DNA of 64,000 nucleotides from Streptomyces griseoflavus (GCF_014649995.1 NZ_BMUC01000007.1:296778-360777), one strand, 5' to 3'; positions 1-11,335 are shown, counted from the first letter of the stretch. Made by a program: numbers and translations. The notes: a model not told the origin generated them from the letters alone.

Positions 1-902
1 AGGACCTCTCCTACGCCGACTCCACCGTCACCGAAGCGCAGTGGCGGCGGTGGGCCAAGACCCCCGGAGTGACGCGCGCGGAACCGCTCGGCATCACCAC
101 CACCAGGGCGACCGCAGGTGCGCGCACCACCGGCGTCTCCGTCTTCGGTGTCCTGCCCGGCTCGACGCTGGCCCCCGACGGCGCCCGGATCGCGGACGGC
201 ACGGTGATCGTGTCGGCCGCCGCGGCCGAGACGCTCGGTGTCGGCGCGGGCGACCCCGTCACCCTCGCCGGCCGGACGCTCACCGTCGCCGCCACCGGCG
301 GCCTGGCCTCCTTCAGCCACACCCCCGTCGTCTGGACCTCCCTGCGCACCTGGAACGCCGTCGCCCCGCCCACCGCCGCCCGCGACGGCGGACCCACCGC
401 CACCGTCATCGCCCTGGACACCGGCCCGGACGCCGACCTCCCGGCAGCCGACCGCGCCGCCGGCACCCGGACCGTCACCAAGGACGACTCCCTCTCCGCG
501 ATCGGCTCCTACACCTCCGAGAACGGCTCCCTGCAGCTGATGCGCGGCTTCCTGTTCGCCATCTCCGCCCTGGTGGTCGGCGCGTTCTTCACCGTCTGGA
601 CCATCCAGCGCGGCGCCGACGTCGCCGTGCTGAAGGCGCTCGGCGCACCCACCCGCCGGCTGCTGGCGGACGCGCTCGGCCAGGCCCTGGTCCTGCTGAC
701 CGGCGGAACCCTGGCCGGCACCGCCCTCGCCGCCGCGATCGGCGCCGCCGTCTCCGGATCGGCGGTCCCCTTCGCCCTCACCCCCGCGACCGTGCTGGTC
801 CCCGCCGCCGTGACGGTCGTCCTCGGCGCGCTCGGGGCCGCCCTGTCGGTCCGCCACATCACGTCCGTAGACCCGCTGACCGCCCTGGGGAGCACCCGAT
901 GA
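1..902 (+). CDS. ABC transporter permease, FtsX/MacB type (5'-truncated by window edge)
   Basis: C-terminal part of an ABC permease; the gene starts before the window and reads in frame from base 3, giving about 299 visible residues. The first ~180 residues resemble the extracytoplasmic region between the first and second membrane segments of MacB/FtsX-type permeases. Three hydrophobic segments follow, at about bases 546–600, 685–750 and 785–850, and the protein ends in the usual short cytoplasmic tail (TALGSTR). A conserved-looking cytoplasmic loop (ADVAVLKALGA) lies between the first two segments, as in this family. The stop overlaps the ATP-binding partner by ATGA, so the two are cotranslated. 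Such pairs export peptides, lipids or drugs, or pull on cell-wall enzymes; the substrate cannot be told from sequence. GTG at 69 is an internal codon, not the start. Confidence 0.88.
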   Translation, partial: DLSYADSTVTEAQWRRWAKTPGVTRAEPLGITTTRATAGARTTGVSVFGVLPGSTLAPDGARIADGTVIVSAAAAETLGVGAGDPVTLAGRTLTVAATGGLASFSHTPVVWTSLRTWNAVAPPTAARDGGPTATVIALDTGPDADLPAADRAAGTRTVTKDDSLSAIGSYTSENGSLQLMRGFLFAISALVVGAFFTVWTIQRGADVAVLKALGAPTRRLLADALGQALVLLTGGTLAGTALAAAIGAAVSGSAVPFALTPATVLVPAAVTVVLGALGAALSVRHITSVDPLTALGSTR

Positions 903-1582
903 CCCTCGAACTGACCGACATCACCCTCACCTACCCCGACGGCGACACCCGGCTCACCGCCCTCGACCGGGTCACCCTGCACGTCCCCCGCGGCAGCGTC
1001 ACCGCCATCGTCGGGCCCTCCGGCTCCGGCAAGTCCAGCCTGCTCGCCGTCGCCGCCACCCTCGTCACCCCCGACTCCGGCACCGTCACCGTCGACGGCA
1101 CCACGACCACCGGGCTCGGGCGCGGCGACCTCGCCGACCTGCGCCGCCGCGCCATCGGCATCGTCTTCCAGCAGCCCAGCCTGCTGCCCTCCCTCACCGC
1201 CGCCGAACAGCTCCAGGTCATGGCCGCGATCGACGGCCGCCCGGCGCGCGGGGCCCGCGGCCGGGCGATGGAACTGCTCGACGCCGTCGGCCTCGCCGAC
1301 CGGGCGGGCCACCGCCCCCACCAGCTCTCCGGCGGCCAGCGCCAGCGGGTGAACATCGCCCGCGCCCTGATGAACGACCCCACCGTCCTGCTGGTCGACG
1401 AACCCACCAGCGCACTCGACCACGAGCGCGGCGCCGCCGTCGTGGACCTGCTCACCCGGCTCACCCACCGGCGCGCCACCGCCACCGTCCTGGTCACCCA
1501 CGACCGCGGCCTGCTCACCGCCGTCGACCGGATCGCCGAGGTCCGCGACGGCCGGCTCGCCCTGCCGGCCCCGGCGCCCTGA
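899..1582 (+). CDS. ABC transporter ATP-binding protein, MacB/LolD-like
   Basis: A 227-residue nucleotide-binding domain of normal length for the LolD/MacB/FtsE class. It shows, in order, Walker A GPSGSGKSS (residues ~39–47), the Q-loop (FQQPSLLPSL), the ABC signature LSGGQRQR, Walker B VLLVDEPTSALD and the H-loop VLVTHD. All catalytic residues are present. ATG at 899 overlaps the permease stop, so translational coupling is expected and the two form one transporter at the cytoplasmic membrane. The substrate is unknown. A non-coding gap of about 130 bp follows, so the next gene is probably a separate unit. Confidence 0.93.
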   Translation: MTLELTDITLTYPDGDTRLTALDRVTLHVPRGSVTAIVGPSGSGKSSLLAVAATLVTPDSGTVTVDGTTTTGLGRGDLADLRRRAIGIVFQQPSLLPSLTAAEQLQVMAAIDGRPARGARGRAMELLDAVGLADRAGHRPHQLSGGQRQRVNIARALMNDPTVLLVDEPTSALDHERGAAVVDLLTRLTHRRATATVLVTHDRGLLTAVDRIAEVRDGRLALPAPAP

Positions 1583-1715
1583 GCGCGCGTATCGGCCGAA
1601 CGGCCGCACGAAGGGTGGTGGGGTCGCTACGAATCGGGTACATACGATCGGGTAGCACCAGTCAGTAACGCACGACTCCGCACGACTCCACCCACTTCGC
1701 GGCGAGGTGAGCCTC

Positions 1716-3656
1716 ATGTCCGCAGTACCCGAGTCCCCGGCCCGGCCCACGGTCACCGAACGGGAGGCCCGCGAGGTCGCGGAGGCCGCCCGTGAGCAGG
1801 ACTGGCGCAAGCCCAGCTTCGCCAAGGAACTGTTCCTCGGCCGCTTCCGGCTCGACCTGATCCACCCCCACCCCCTGCCCGCCGACGACGACGTCCAGCG
1901 CGGCGAGGAGTTCCTCGCCAAGCTCCGCGACTTCTGCGAGACGAAGATCGACGGCGCCACGATCGAACGCGACGCGCGCATCCCCGACGAGGTGATCACC
2001 GGGCTCAAGGAGCTCGGCGCCCTCGGCATGAAGATCGACACCAAGTACGGCGGCCTCGGCCTCACCCAGGTCTACTACAACAAGGCCCTCGCCCTGGTCG
2101 GCTCCGCCAGCCCGGCCATCGGCGCGCTGCTCTCCGCCCACCAGTCGATCGGCGTCCCGCAGCCGCTGAAGATCTTCGGCACGCGCGAGCAGAAGGAGAC
2201 GTTCCTCCCGCGCTGCGCCCGCACCGACATCTCGGCGTTCCTGCTCACCGAGCCGGACGTCGGCTCCGACCCGGCCCGCCTCGCCACCACCGCCGTCCCC
2301 GACGGCGACGACTACGTCCTCGACGGCGTGAAGCTGTGGACCACCAACGGAGTGGTCGCCGACCTCCTCGTCGTCATGGCGCGCGTGCCCAGGTCCGACG
2401 GGCACCGGGGCGGCATCACCGCGTTCGTCGTGGAGGCGTCCTCCGAGGGCGTCACCGTCGAGAACCGCAACGCCTTCATGGGCCTGCGCGGGCTGGAGAA
2501 CGGCGTCACCCGCTTCCACCGGGTGCGGGTCCCGGCCTCCCAGCGCATCGGCGAGGAGGGCCAGGGCCTGAAGATCGCGCTGACCACGCTGAACACCGGA
2601 CGGCTGTCGCTGCCCGCGATGTGCGTCGGCTCCGGCAAGTGGTGCCTGAAGATCGCCCGCGAGTGGTCGGCGGCCCGCGAGCAGTGGGGCAAGCCGGTGG
2701 CGCTGCACGAGGCCGTCGGCTCCAAGATCGCGTTCATCGCGGCCACCACCTTCGCCCTGGAGGCCGTGGTCGACCTGTCCTCGCAGATGGCCGACGAGGA
2801 CCGCAACGACATCCGCATCGAGGCCGCCCTCGCCAAGCTGTACGGCTCGGAGATGGCCTGTCTGATGGCCGACGAACTGGTCCAGATCCGCGGCGGACGC
2901 GGCTTCGAGACCGCCGAGTCCCTGCGCGCCCGCGGAGAACGCGCCGTCCCCGCCGAGCAGATGCTGCGCGACCTGCGCATCAACCGCATCTTCGAGGGCT
3001 CCACCGAGATCATGCACCTGCTGATCGCCCGCGAGGCCGTCGACGCCCACCTGTCGGTCGCCGGCGACCTGATCGACCCGGAGAAGTCCCTCGGCGACAA
3101 GGCGAAAGCCGGCGCCGGAGCGGGCCTCTTCTACGCCAAGTGGCTGCCGAGACTCGTCGCCGGGCCGGGACAGCTGCCCACCGCCTACGGCGAGTTCAAG
3201 CACGGCGTCGACCTGTCCGCGCACCTGCGCTACGTCGAGCGCACCTCCCGCAAGCTGGCCCGCTCCACCTTCTACGCCATGTCCCGCTGGCAGGGGAAGA
3301 TGGAGACCAAGCAGGGCTTCCTCGGGCGGATCGTCGACATCGGCGCGGAACTGTTCGCGATGAGCGCCGCCTGCGTCCGCGCGGAACTGCTGCGCGGCCG
3401 CGGCGAGAACGGCCGCGAGGCCTACCAGCTCGCCGACGCCTTCTGCCGCCAGTCCCGCATCCGCGTCGAGGAACTCTTCGGCCGGCTCTGGTCCAACACC
3501 GACGACCTCGACCGCAAGGTCGTCAAGGGCGTGCTCTCCGGCACGTACGCGTGGCTCGAACAGGGGGTCATCGACCCCTCCGACGACGGACCCTGGATCG
3601 CCGACGCCACACCGGGCCCGTCCGAGCGCGAGAACGTGCACCGGCCGATCCGCTGA
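1716..3656 (+). CDS. Acyl-CoA dehydrogenase family protein, long form
   Basis: FAD-dependent acyl-CoA dehydrogenase (alpha,beta-oxidation of acyl-CoA, fatty-acid beta-oxidation). At 646 residues it is far longer than the usual ~380, matching the long VLCAD/ACAD9-like class with a C-terminal extension after about residue 430. Visible family motifs are the FAD/substrate-binding segment FLLTEPDVGSDP, the LWTTNG loop, and RIFEGSTEIM, where the Glu of FEG is the position of the catalytic base in the VLCAD class. ATG at 1716 is preferred over GTG at 1707 because GAGGTGAG (1704–1711) then serves as a ribosome-binding site. It is transcribed alone, with a hairpin downstream at 3773–3795. The chain-length preference cannot be read from sequence. 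Confidence 0.9.
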   Translation: MSAVPESPARPTVTEREAREVAEAAREQDWRKPSFAKELFLGRFRLDLIHPHPLPADDDVQRGEEFLAKLRDFCETKIDGATIERDARIPDEVITGLKELGALGMKIDTKYGGLGLTQVYYNKALALVGSASPAIGALLSAHQSIGVPQPLKIFGTREQKETFLPRCARTDISAFLLTEPDVGSDPARLATTAVPDGDDYVLDGVKLWTTNGVVADLLVVMARVPRSDGHRGGITAFVVEASSEGVTVENRNAFMGLRGLENGVTRFHRVRVPASQRIGEEGQGLKIALTTLNTGRLSLPAMCVGSGKWCLKIAREWSAAREQWGKPVALHEAVGSKIAFIAATTFALEAVVDLSSQMADEDRNDIRIEAALAKLYGSEMACLMADELVQIRGGRGFETAESLRARGERAVPAEQMLRDLRINRIFEGSTEIMHLLIAREAVDAHLSVAGDLIDPEKSLGDKAKAGAGAGLFYAKWLPRLVAGPGQLPTAYGEFKHGVDLSAHLRYVERTSRKLARSTFYAMSRWQGKMETKQGFLGRIVDIGAELFAMSAACVRAELLRGRGENGREAYQLADAFCRQSRIRVEELFGRLWSNTDDLDRKVVKGVLSGTYAWLEQGVIDPSDDGPWIADATPGPSERENVHRPIR

Positions 3657-3772
3657 CCCGCGCGGCCCGCACCCCCCTTCCGGTGGTGATCCACGTCCGG
3701 GCAGGGCGGCATCCGTACGACCGGATCCCCCTGCCCGGCCGGGAGACCCCCGCCCCCGCGCCCGGAAGAACG

Positions 3773-3795
3773 CCCGCCCCGGCAGCCGGGGCGGG
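3773..3795 (+). terminator. Hairpin after the acyl-CoA dehydrogenase gene
   Basis: Perfect 11-bp inverted repeat CCCGCCCCGGC / GCCGGGGCGGG with an almost absent loop and no T-run, as is common for Streptomyces terminators. It sits in the 176-bp gap before dxr. Confidence 0.55.
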
Positions 3796-3832
3796 GCCCC
3801 GGCGGCGGCCGGGACCCGACACAATGGGGGCC

Positions 3833-5095
3833 ATGACCGACGCTCCAGCCCCCCTCGCCGATCCGCACCTGGTGTACGACCCCGTGGTGGGAGACGGCCC
3901 GAAGGACGTGGTGATCCTCGGCTCCACCGGGTCGATCGGCACCCAGGCCATCGACCTCGTGCTGCGCAACCCCGACCGCTTCCGGGTCACCGGCCTGTCC
4001 GCCAACGGCGGCCGGGTCGCCCTCCTCGCCGAGCAGGCCCGCCTGCTGCGGGTGCGCACGGTCGCCGTCGCCCGCGAGGACGTCGTACCGGCGCTGCGCG
4101 AGGCGCTGTCCGCGCAGTACGGCACGGGGGAGCGGCTGCCCGAGATCCTGGCCGGACCGGACGCGGCCACCGAGCTCGCCGCCTCCGACTGCCACACCGT
4201 CCTCAACGGCATCACCGGTTCCATCGGCCTCGCGCCGACCCTCGCCGCCCTGAAGGCGGGCCGTACCCTCGCGCTCGCCAACAAGGAGTCGCTCATCGTC
4301 GGCGGCCCGCTGGTCAAGGCGCTGGCCGCGCCCGGCCAGATCATCCCGGTCGACTCCGAGCACGCCGCCCTCTTCCAGGCGCTGGCCGCCGGCACCCGCG
4401 CCGACGTCGCCAAGCTCGTCGTCACCGCCTCCGGCGGCCCCTTCCGCGGCCGCACCAGGGAGCAGCTGGCCGGCGTCACCGTCGAGGACGCCCTCGCCCA
4501 CCCCACCTGGGCCATGGGCCCGGTCATCACGATCAACTCCGCGACCCTCGTCAACAAGGGCCTGGAGGTCATCGAGGCGCACCTCCTCTACGACATTCCC
4601 TTCGACCGCATTGAGGTCGTGGTGCACCCGCAGTCGTATGTCCACTCGATGGTTGAGTTCACGGACGGATCGACACTGGCCCAGGCGACGCCCCCCGACA
4701 TGCGCGGGCCCATCGCCATCGGCCTCGGCTGGCCCGAAAGGGTCCCCGACGCCGCCCCGGTCTTCGACTGGAGCAAGGCGTCCACCTGGGAGTTCTTCCC
4801 CCTCGACAACGAGGCGTTCCCCTCGGTGAACCTCGCCCGGCACGTCGGCGAGCTCGCGGGGACGGCCCCGGCGGTGTTCAATGCGGCGAACGAGGAGTGC
4901 GTCGAGGCGTTCCGCTCCGGCGCGCTGCCGTATCTCGGGATCATGGAGACGGTCACCCGGGTCGTCGAGGAACACGGCACCCCGGCGACGGGAACCTCCC
5001 TGACCGTGTCGGACGTCCTCGAAGCGGAGACCTGGGCCCGGACCAGGGCCCGGGAACTGACAGTCCGGACGGCGAGCGCGGAGGCGCGTGCATGA
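3833..5095 (+). CDS. dxr: 1-deoxy-D-xylulose 5-phosphate reductoisomerase
   Basis: Second step of the MEP isoprenoid pathway: converts DXP to 2-C-methyl-D-erythritol 4-phosphate with NADPH and a divalent metal. The 420-residue protein has the NADPH-binding GSTGSIG (residues 30–36), [11 protein letters not shown], the metal and substrate segment DSEHAALFQ, and [12 protein letters not shown], all diagnostic of Dxr. ATG at 3833 follows a GGGGG stretch; an in-frame ATG at 3824 would add only three residues. The stop overlaps the next gene by ATGA. ispG, another MEP-pathway gene, lies one gene downstream, so this block joins isoprenoid synthesis with an intramembrane protease. Confidence 0.97.
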   Translation: MTDAPAPLADPHLVYDPVVGDGPKDVVILGSTGSIGTQAIDLVLRNPDRFRVTGLSANGGRVALLAEQARLLRVRTVAVAREDVVPALREALSAQYGTGERLPEILAGPDAATELAASDCHTVLNGITGSIGLAPTLAALKAGRTLALANKESLIVGGPLVKALAAPGQIIPVDSEHAALFQALAAGTRADVAKLVVTASGGPFRGRTREQLAGVTVEDALAHPTWAMGPVITINSATLVNKGLEVIEAHLLYDIPFDRIEVVVHPQSYVHSMVEFTDGSTLAQATPPDMRGPIAIGLGWPERVPDAAPVFDWSKASTWEFFPLDNEAFPSVNLARHVGELAGTAPAVFNAANEECVEAFRSGALPYLGIMETVTRVVEEHGTPATGTSLTVSDVLEAETWARTRARELTVRTASAEARA

Positions 5096-6396
5096 CGATC
5101 GTGATGTTCATCCTCGGCATAGTCGTCTTCGCGGTCGGCCTGCTGTTCTCCATCGCCTGGCACGAACTCGGGCACCTGTCCACGGCCAAGATGTTCGGCA
5201 TCCGCGTGCCCCAGTACATGGTCGGCTTCGGCCCGACCCTGTGGTCCCGGCACAAGGGCGAGACCGAGTACGGCGTCAAGGCGATCCCCCTCGGCGGATA
5301 CATCCGCATGATCGGCATGTTCCCGCCGGGCCCCGACGGCCGGGTGGAGGCCCGCTCCACCTCACCGTGGCGCGGCATGATCGAGGACGCCCGCTCCGCC
5401 GCCTTCGAGGAGCTGCGGCCCGGCGACGAGAAGCGGCTGTTCTACACGCGCAAGCCGTGGAAACGCGTCGTGGTGATGTTCGCCGGCCCGTTCATGAACC
5501 TGATCCTCGCCGCCGTGCTGTTCCTCACCGTGCTGATGGGCTTCGGCATCCAGCAGCAGACCACCACCGTGAGCTCCGTCTCCCAGTGCGTGATCTCACA
5601 GAGCGAGAACCGCGACGACTGCGCGAAGTCCGACCCGCAGTCCCCGGCCGCGGCGGCCGGCATGAAGGCCAAGGACAGGATCGTCGCCTTCGACGGCGTC
5701 AGGACCGACGACTGGGCCACCCTCTCCGACCTCATCCGGGACAGCGCCGGCAAGAGCGTGCCGATCGTCGTGGACCGCGACGGCCGGGAGGTCACCCTCC
5801 AGGCGAAGATCGCCACCAACCTGGTCGCCAAGAAGGACGGCAACGGCGCCTACGTCGAGGGCGAGTACGTCAAGGCCGGCTTCCTCGGCTTCAGCGCGGC
5901 CACCGGCGTCGTCAAGCAGGACCTCGGGGACTCCGTGGTCTGGATGACCGACCGGGTCGGCGACGCCGTCGACTCCCTCGCCGCCCTGCCGTCCAAGATC
6001 CCCGCCCTGTGGGACGCCGCCTTCGGTGACGGCCCGCGCGAACAGGACTCCCCGATGGGCGTCGTCGGCGCCGCCCGGGTCGGCGGCGAGATCGCCACCC
6101 TGGAGATCCCCGCATCACAGCAGATGGCCATGTTCGTGATGCTGCTCGCGGGCTTCAACCTCTCCCTGTTCCTGTTCAACATGCTCCCGCTGCTGCCGCT
6201 CGACGGCGGACACATCGCGGGCGCGCTGTGGGAGTCGCTGCGCCGCAACCTCGCCAGGCTGCTGCGCCGCCCCGACCCGGGGCCGTTCGACGTGGCGAAA
6301 CTGATGCCGGTCGCCTACGTCGTGGCCGGGGTCTTCGTCTGCTTCACCATCCTCGTCCTGATCGCGGACGTGGTGAACCCGGTGAGGATCTCCTAG
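5092..6396 (+). CDS. Site-2 (intramembrane zinc) metalloprotease, RseP/Rip family
   Basis: M50 membrane protease that cuts membrane-bound regulators or signal peptides within the bilayer. The 434-residue protein has a first transmembrane segment containing the zinc motif HELGH (residues 24–28), a GFGPTLWSR membrane loop, a second hydrophobic segment (about residue 130, [14 protein letters not shown]), a PDZ domain (about 175–260) and a C-terminal membrane pair carrying [10 protein letters not shown] (about residue 370), whose Asp is the third zinc ligand in this family. Its ATG overlaps the dxr stop. It is the presumed orthologue of mycobacterial Rip1, which cleaves anti-sigma factors; the substrate here is unknown. 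A strong hairpin ends the pair. Confidence 0.93.
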   Translation: MTIVMFILGIVVFAVGLLFSIAWHELGHLSTAKMFGIRVPQYMVGFGPTLWSRHKGETEYGVKAIPLGGYIRMIGMFPPGPDGRVEARSTSPWRGMIEDARSAAFEELRPGDEKRLFYTRKPWKRVVVMFAGPFMNLILAAVLFLTVLMGFGIQQQTTTVSSVSQCVISQSENRDDCAKSDPQSPAAAAGMKAKDRIVAFDGVRTDDWATLSDLIRDSAGKSVPIVVDRDGREVTLQAKIATNLVAKKDGNGAYVEGEYVKAGFLGFSAATGVVKQDLGDSVVWMTDRVGDAVDSLAALPSKIPALWDAAFGDGPREQDSPMGVVGAARVGGEIATLEIPASQQMAMFVMLLAGFNLSLFLFNMLPLLPLDGGHIAGALWESLRRNLARLLRRPDPGPFDVAKLMPVAYVVAGVFVCFTILVLIADVVNPVRIS

Positions 6397-6401
6397 CACC
6401 C

Positions 6402-6451
6402 GGCCCGGCCACCCGCCGTCCACGACGGCCCGGCCACCCGCCGTCCACGAC
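6402..6451. repeat. 25-bp tandem direct repeat (two perfect copies)
   Basis: Two identical, abutting 25-bp copies at 6402–6426 and 6427–6451, each starting GGCCCGGCCACCC. A third partial copy runs into the terminator stem. They lie between the site-2 protease and ispG, outside coding sequence. Confidence 0.9.
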
Positions 6452-6480
6452 GGCCCGGAACCCCGGCGTTCCGGGCCGTC
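6449..6480 (+). terminator. Hairpin terminator after the dxr–rip pair
   Basis: Perfect 13-bp stem GACGGCCCGGAAC / GTTCCGGGCCGTC with a 6-nt loop, followed by GCCCTTT. Confidence 0.75.
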
Positions 6481-6604
6481 GCCCTTTGGGCGGGTTTACG
6501 GGCGCGATGTGCCCGCGCACCGGCCCGTGCCGTAATCTCGGAGCCCGGGGCCCGCTGCTCACGGGGAGCCGGAGCTCGAACCACGACTTGGGGTTGCACA
6601 GCAG

Positions 6605-7762
<1,158 letters not shown>

Positions 7763-7769
7763 CGGTCGC

Positions 7770-7806
7770 GCCGGGCGCGGGCCGCGGCAGCCGGCCCGCG
7801 CCCGGC
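7770..7806 (+). terminator. Hairpin terminator after ispG
   Basis: Perfect 14-bp stem GCCGGGCGCGGGCC / GGCCCGCGCCCGGC with a 9-nt loop, 7 bp after the ispG stop. Confidence 0.7.
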
Positions 7807-7910
7807 GGGTGGGGGCGCCCCGGCCCGGGGCCGGACCGGGGCGGCGCTGCCCGGCTTCCGCGGGTACAGTGCGGAAATCAGGCAGACCCCTTTGTGTGAG
7901 GCCCCCGCTT

Positions 7911-8759
7911 TTGTTGACGCAGACCACTTCACGGGTCCTCGAGCCGAGCGACCTGGCCGCAGCCCTCGCCGTACTCGACCGCGAGCCGGTCGCGAACGCC
8001 TTCGTGACGGCCCGGGTCCGGATCGCCGGCCTGGACCCCTGGAGACTGGGCGGCGAGATGTGGGGCTGGTACGAGGGGGGCGTCCTGACCTCCCTCTGCT
8101 ACGCCGGCGCCAACCTGGTGCCGATCTGCGCCACCCCCCGGGCCGTGCGCGCCTTCGCCGACCGCGCCCGCCGGGCCGGGCGCCGCTGCTCCTCCGTCGT
8201 CGGCCCGGCCGAGCCCACCGCCGAACTGTGGCGGCTGCTCGAACCCCAGTGGGGCCCGGCCCGCGAGGTCCGCGCCCACCAGCCCCTCATGGTCACCGAC
8301 CGCATGCCCCGCACCGTCGCCCCGGACCCCCGCGTCCGCCGCGTCCGCAAGGACGAACTGGAGACGATCATGCCGGCGTGCGTGGCGATGTTCACCGAGG
8401 AGGTCGGCATCTCCCCGCTGGCCGGCGACGGCGGCCTGCTCTACCAGGCCCGGGTCGCCGAACTCGTCGGCGCCGGCCGCTCCTTCGCCCGCTTCGACGC
8501 CGACGGCAAGGTCGTCTTCAAGGCCGAGATCGGCGCCGCGACCGACCGCGCCTGCCAGATCCAGGGCGTGTGGGTGGCCCCCGAGCACCGGGGCAACGGC
8601 GTCGCCGCCCCCGGCATGGCCGCCGTACTGCGCTACGCCCTCGCCGACGTCGCCCCCGTGGCGAGCCTCTACGTCAACGACTTCAACACCCCCGCCCGCA
8701 GGACGTACGAGAAGGTCGGCTTCCAAGAGGTCGGAGCCTTCATGAGCGTGCTGTTCTGA
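7911..8759 (+). CDS. GNAT-family acetyltransferase with N-terminal DUF4081-like domain
   Basis: A 282-residue protein. The C-terminal half (about residues 140–282) is a GNAT fold, with the acetyl-CoA pyrophosphate loop VAPEHRGNGVAAPGMA and the terminal YEKVGFQEVGAF strand. The N-terminal half resembles the domain that commonly precedes GNAT in actinobacteria. TTG at 7911 is preferred because GTGAGGC (7896–7902) lies 8 nt upstream; the GTG at 7896 lies in that site. A second GNAT gene follows 27 bp later. The acetyl acceptor is unknown. Family assignment is firm; function is not. Confidence 0.85.
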   Translation: MLTQTTSRVLEPSDLAAALAVLDREPVANAFVTARVRIAGLDPWRLGGEMWGWYEGGVLTSLCYAGANLVPICATPRAVRAFADRARRAGRRCSSVVGPAEPTAELWRLLEPQWGPAREVRAHQPLMVTDRMPRTVAPDPRVRRVRKDELETIMPACVAMFTEEVGISPLAGDGGLLYQARVAELVGAGRSFARFDADGKVVFKAEIGAATDRACQIQGVWVAPEHRGNGVAAPGMAAVLRYALADVAPVASLYVNDFNTPARRTYEKVGFQEVGAFMSVLF

Positions 8760-8773
8760 CCGGCGCGCCCCTG

Positions 8774-8779
8774 TAGTCT
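8774..8779 (+). promoter_or_regulatory. Probable leaderless -10 element for the second GNAT gene
   Basis: TAGTCT ends 7 nt before the ATG at 8787, so transcription would begin at or next to the start codon, a common arrangement in Streptomyces. No -35 element is obvious. Confidence 0.4.
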
Positions 8780-8786
8780 CCCCGGC

Positions 8787-9353
8787 ATGCTGCGCTTCCC
8801 CGGTCACGGCCGCCCCGAGCCCGACGACATCGTGATCGGCCCCCTCGACCTGCCCGGTCACGTCGACGAGGCGCTGACCGTGCAGGCACTGGCGTTCGGC
8901 CTCGGCCCCGACGAGGTGGCCGTCCGCCGGCAGATCGTGCTGCGCCACATGACCTTCCCGGGTGCCAGGGCCTTCGGCGCCACGGTCAGGGGCCGCCTCG
9001 TCGGCTTCGTCTACGGCATGCCCAACGACCGCACCCACTGGTGGTCCACCGTCGTCGAGCCCTATCTGCGCGCCCGCGGCCACGGCGACTGGCTCGACGA
9101 CTCCTTCGTCATCACCGAACTGCACGTCCACCCCCGCTACCAGAAGCACGGCATCGGGCGCGCCCTGATCACCACGATCACCGACGGTGCCGAGCAGCCC
9201 CGCTCCATCCTCTCCGCGATCGACATCGAGAGCCCCGCCCGCCACCTCTACCGCTCCCTCGGCTACCAGGACCTCGCCCGGCAGGTCCACTTCCCCAGCG
9301 CCGCCAGGCCGTACGCCGTCATGGGAGCCCCGCTGCCGCTGCCGCGCGCGTAG
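8787..9353 (+). CDS. GNAT-family acetyltransferase
   Basis: Single-domain GNAT protein of 188 residues. The acetyl-CoA loop is seen as [15 protein letters not shown] (about residues 113–127) and the fold ends in the typical [18 protein letters not shown] strand. It lies directly after another acetyltransferase and before proS. No ribosome-binding site is evident and a -10 like sequence sits 7 nt upstream, which suggests a leaderless message. The substrate, a small molecule or a protein N-terminus or lysine, cannot be inferred. Confidence 0.85.
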   Translation: MLRFPGHGRPEPDDIVIGPLDLPGHVDEALTVQALAFGLGPDEVAVRRQIVLRHMTFPGARAFGATVRGRLVGFVYGMPNDRTHWWSTVVEPYLRARGHGDWLDDSFVITELHVHPRYQKHGIGRALITTITDGAEQPRSILSAIDIESPARHLYRSLGYQDLARQVHFPSAARPYAVMGAPLPLPRA

Positions 9354-9475
9354 CGGACGGCGGACAATCGATTTCCGCCGCCGCCTCCCGCCCGGCTAAC
9401 CTCCCTGTCATCCACCAGCCCCACACTCGGCCGCGCTCGAGCGGGGGGACCCTCAGCAGCAGGAGTACGAGAAGC

Positions 9476-11176
9476 ATGGCGAACGCACCGGTCCAGCGCA
9501 TGTCCCAGTTGATGGCGAAGACGCTGCGCGACGACCCGGCGGACGCCGAGGTCCTCAGCCACAAGCTGCTGGTCCGCGCGGGCTACGTACGCCGTACCGC
9601 CGCCGGCATCTGGACGTGGCTGCCCCTCGGCAAGAAGGTCCTCGCCAACGTCGAGCGCATTGTCCGCGAGGAGATGGACGCCATCGGCGCCCAGGAGGTC
9701 CTGCTCCCCGCCCTGCTGCCGCGTGAGCCCTACGAGGCCACCGGCCGCTGGGACGAGTACGGCGCCGAGCTGTTCCGCCTCCAGGACCGCAAGGGCGGCG
9801 ACTACCTCCTCGGCCCCACCCACGAGGAGATCTTCACCCTGCTGGTGAAGGACCAGGCGTCCTCCTACAAGGACCTGCCCGTGATCCTCTACCAGATCCA
9901 GACCAAGTTCCGCGACGAGGCCCGCCCCCGCGCCGGCATCCTGCGCGGCCGCGAGTTCCTCATGAAGGACTCCTACTCCTTCGACCTCGAGGACGAGGGC
10001 CTCGCCCAGTCGTACGCCCTGCACCGCGCCGCGTACCAGAAGATCTTCGAGCGCCTCGGCCTCGACTACCGGATCGTCGCGGCCACCGCGGGCGCCATGG
10101 GCGGCTCCAAGTCCGAGGAGTTCCTCGCCCCCGCCGAGGCCGGCGAGGACACCTTCGCCGACTGCCCGAACTGCGACTTCGCCGCCAACACCGAGGCCGT
10201 CGCCTACGACCTGAAGCCGGTCGACGGCTCCGCGGTCCCGGCCGCCGAGGACATCCCCACCCCCGGCACCCCGACCATCGAGACCCTCGCCGCGTCGCTC
10301 GGCGTGCCCGCGTCCGCCACGCTGAAGAACCTGCTGGTCAAGGTCGCCGGGGAGATCGTCGCCGTGGGCGTGCCCGGTGACCGCGAGGTCGACATGGGCA
10401 AGGTCGAGGCGCACTTCGCCCCGGCCGCGGTGGAACTGGTCACCGAGGCGGACTTCGCCGCCCGCCCCGACCTGGTGCGCGGCTACGTCGGCCCGCAGGG
10501 CCTGGACAAGGTCACGTACATCGCCGACCCGCGCGTCGCGCCCGGCACCGCCTGGATCACGGGCGCCAACAAGGCCGACACGCACGCGAAGAACGTGGTC
10601 GCCGGGCGCGACTTCGAGGTCGACGCGTACGTGGACGTCGTGGTGGTGCAGGAGGGCGACCCCTGCCCCAGGTGCGGCACGGGGCTGCGCCTGGACCGCG
10701 CGATCGAGATCGGCCACATCTTCCAGCTCGGCCGCAAGTACGCCGACGCCCTCAAGCTCGACGTCCTCGGCCGGGAGGGCAAGCCGGTCCGCGTCACCAT
10801 GGGCTCCTACGGCGTCGGCGTCTCCCGCGCCGTGGCGGCGCTCGCCGAGCAGACCGCCGACGACAAGGGCCTGTGCTGGCCCGCCGAGGTCGCCCCGGCC
10901 GACGTGCACGTGGTCGCCGCCGGCAAGGCGCTGCAGACGGAGCTCGCGCTCGACGTCTCCGAGAAGCTGTCCGCCGCCGGGCTCCGCGTCCTGGTCGACG
11001 ACCGCGCGGGCGTCTCCCCGGGCGTGAAGTTCACCGACTCCGAGCTGATCGGCGTCCCGCGGATCCTGGTCGCGGGCCGCCGCGCCGCCGAGGGCATCGT
11101 CGAACTCAAGGACCGCCGCACCGGCGAGCGCGAGGAACTCACCGTCGAGGAAGCAGTGACCCGCCTCACGGCCTGA
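9476..11176 (+). CDS. proS: Prolyl-tRNA synthetase, bacterial type with editing insertion
   Basis: Charges tRNA-Pro with proline in the cytoplasm. The 566-residue class II synthetase shows motif 2 ([21 protein letters not shown]), motif 1 around [13 protein letters not shown], the TEE-like HEEIF loop, an inserted YbaK-like editing domain (about residues 225–400) that clears mischarged alanine, motif 3 ([14 protein letters not shown]) and the C-terminal anticodon-binding domain. ATG at 9476 has AGGAG 10 nt upstream. It is monocistronic: a strong hairpin follows and the next gene is on the other strand. Confidence 0.97.
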   Translation: MANAPVQRMSQLMAKTLRDDPADAEVLSHKLLVRAGYVRRTAAGIWTWLPLGKKVLANVERIVREEMDAIGAQEVLLPALLPREPYEATGRWDEYGAELFRLQDRKGGDYLLGPTHEEIFTLLVKDQASSYKDLPVILYQIQTKFRDEARPRAGILRGREFLMKDSYSFDLEDEGLAQSYALHRAAYQKIFERLGLDYRIVAATAGAMGGSKSEEFLAPAEAGEDTFADCPNCDFAANTEAVAYDLKPVDGSAVPAAEDIPTPGTPTIETLAASLGVPASATLKNLLVKVAGEIVAVGVPGDREVDMGKVEAHFAPAAVELVTEADFAARPDLVRGYVGPQGLDKVTYIADPRVAPGTAWITGANKADTHAKNVVAGRDFEVDAYVDVVVVQEGDPCPRCGTGLRLDRAIEIGHIFQLGRKYADALKLDVLGREGKPVRVTMGSYGVGVSRAVAALAEQTADDKGLCWPAEVAPADVHVVAAGKALQTELALDVSEKLSAAGLRVLVDDRAGVSPGVKFTDSELIGVPRILVAGRRAAEGIVELKDRRTGEREELTVEEAVTRLTA

Positions 11177-11186
11177 CCCCCGGGCC

Positions 11187-11217
11187 GCGGGGCGGCACCC
11201 ACGGGGTGCCGCCCCGC
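11187..11217. terminator. Strong hairpin between convergent proS and phosphotransferase-like genes
   Basis: Perfect 14-bp stem GCGGGGCGGCACCC / GGGTGCCGCCCCGC with a 3-nt loop. It can act in either direction. Confidence 0.7.
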
Positions 11218-11335
11218 GCCGCGGACAGCCGTGCCGCACGGGGCGAGGGGGAGGGCGGGCGCGGCGGCACCCCGCTGGCGTCGGGCCGCGCCGCCCCCCG
11301 GCCGCACCGACACCCGTCGCCCCGCAGGACCCCGC

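Noticed and set aside
1662-3824. Long open frame of 720 codons on the minus strand opposite the acyl-CoA dehydrogenase
   Set aside because: High-GC shadow frame: composition is Gly/Ala/Asp/Arg-rich with no domain, and the plus strand codes for a clear enzyme.
4897-5091. Upstream extension of the site-2 protease into dxr
   Set aside because: It runs out of frame through dxr; the family N-terminus starts at the ATG that overlaps the dxr stop.
9354-9475. T-box or other tRNA-sensing leader before proS
   Set aside because: The 122-bp gap has no recognisable T-box sequence or specifier loop.
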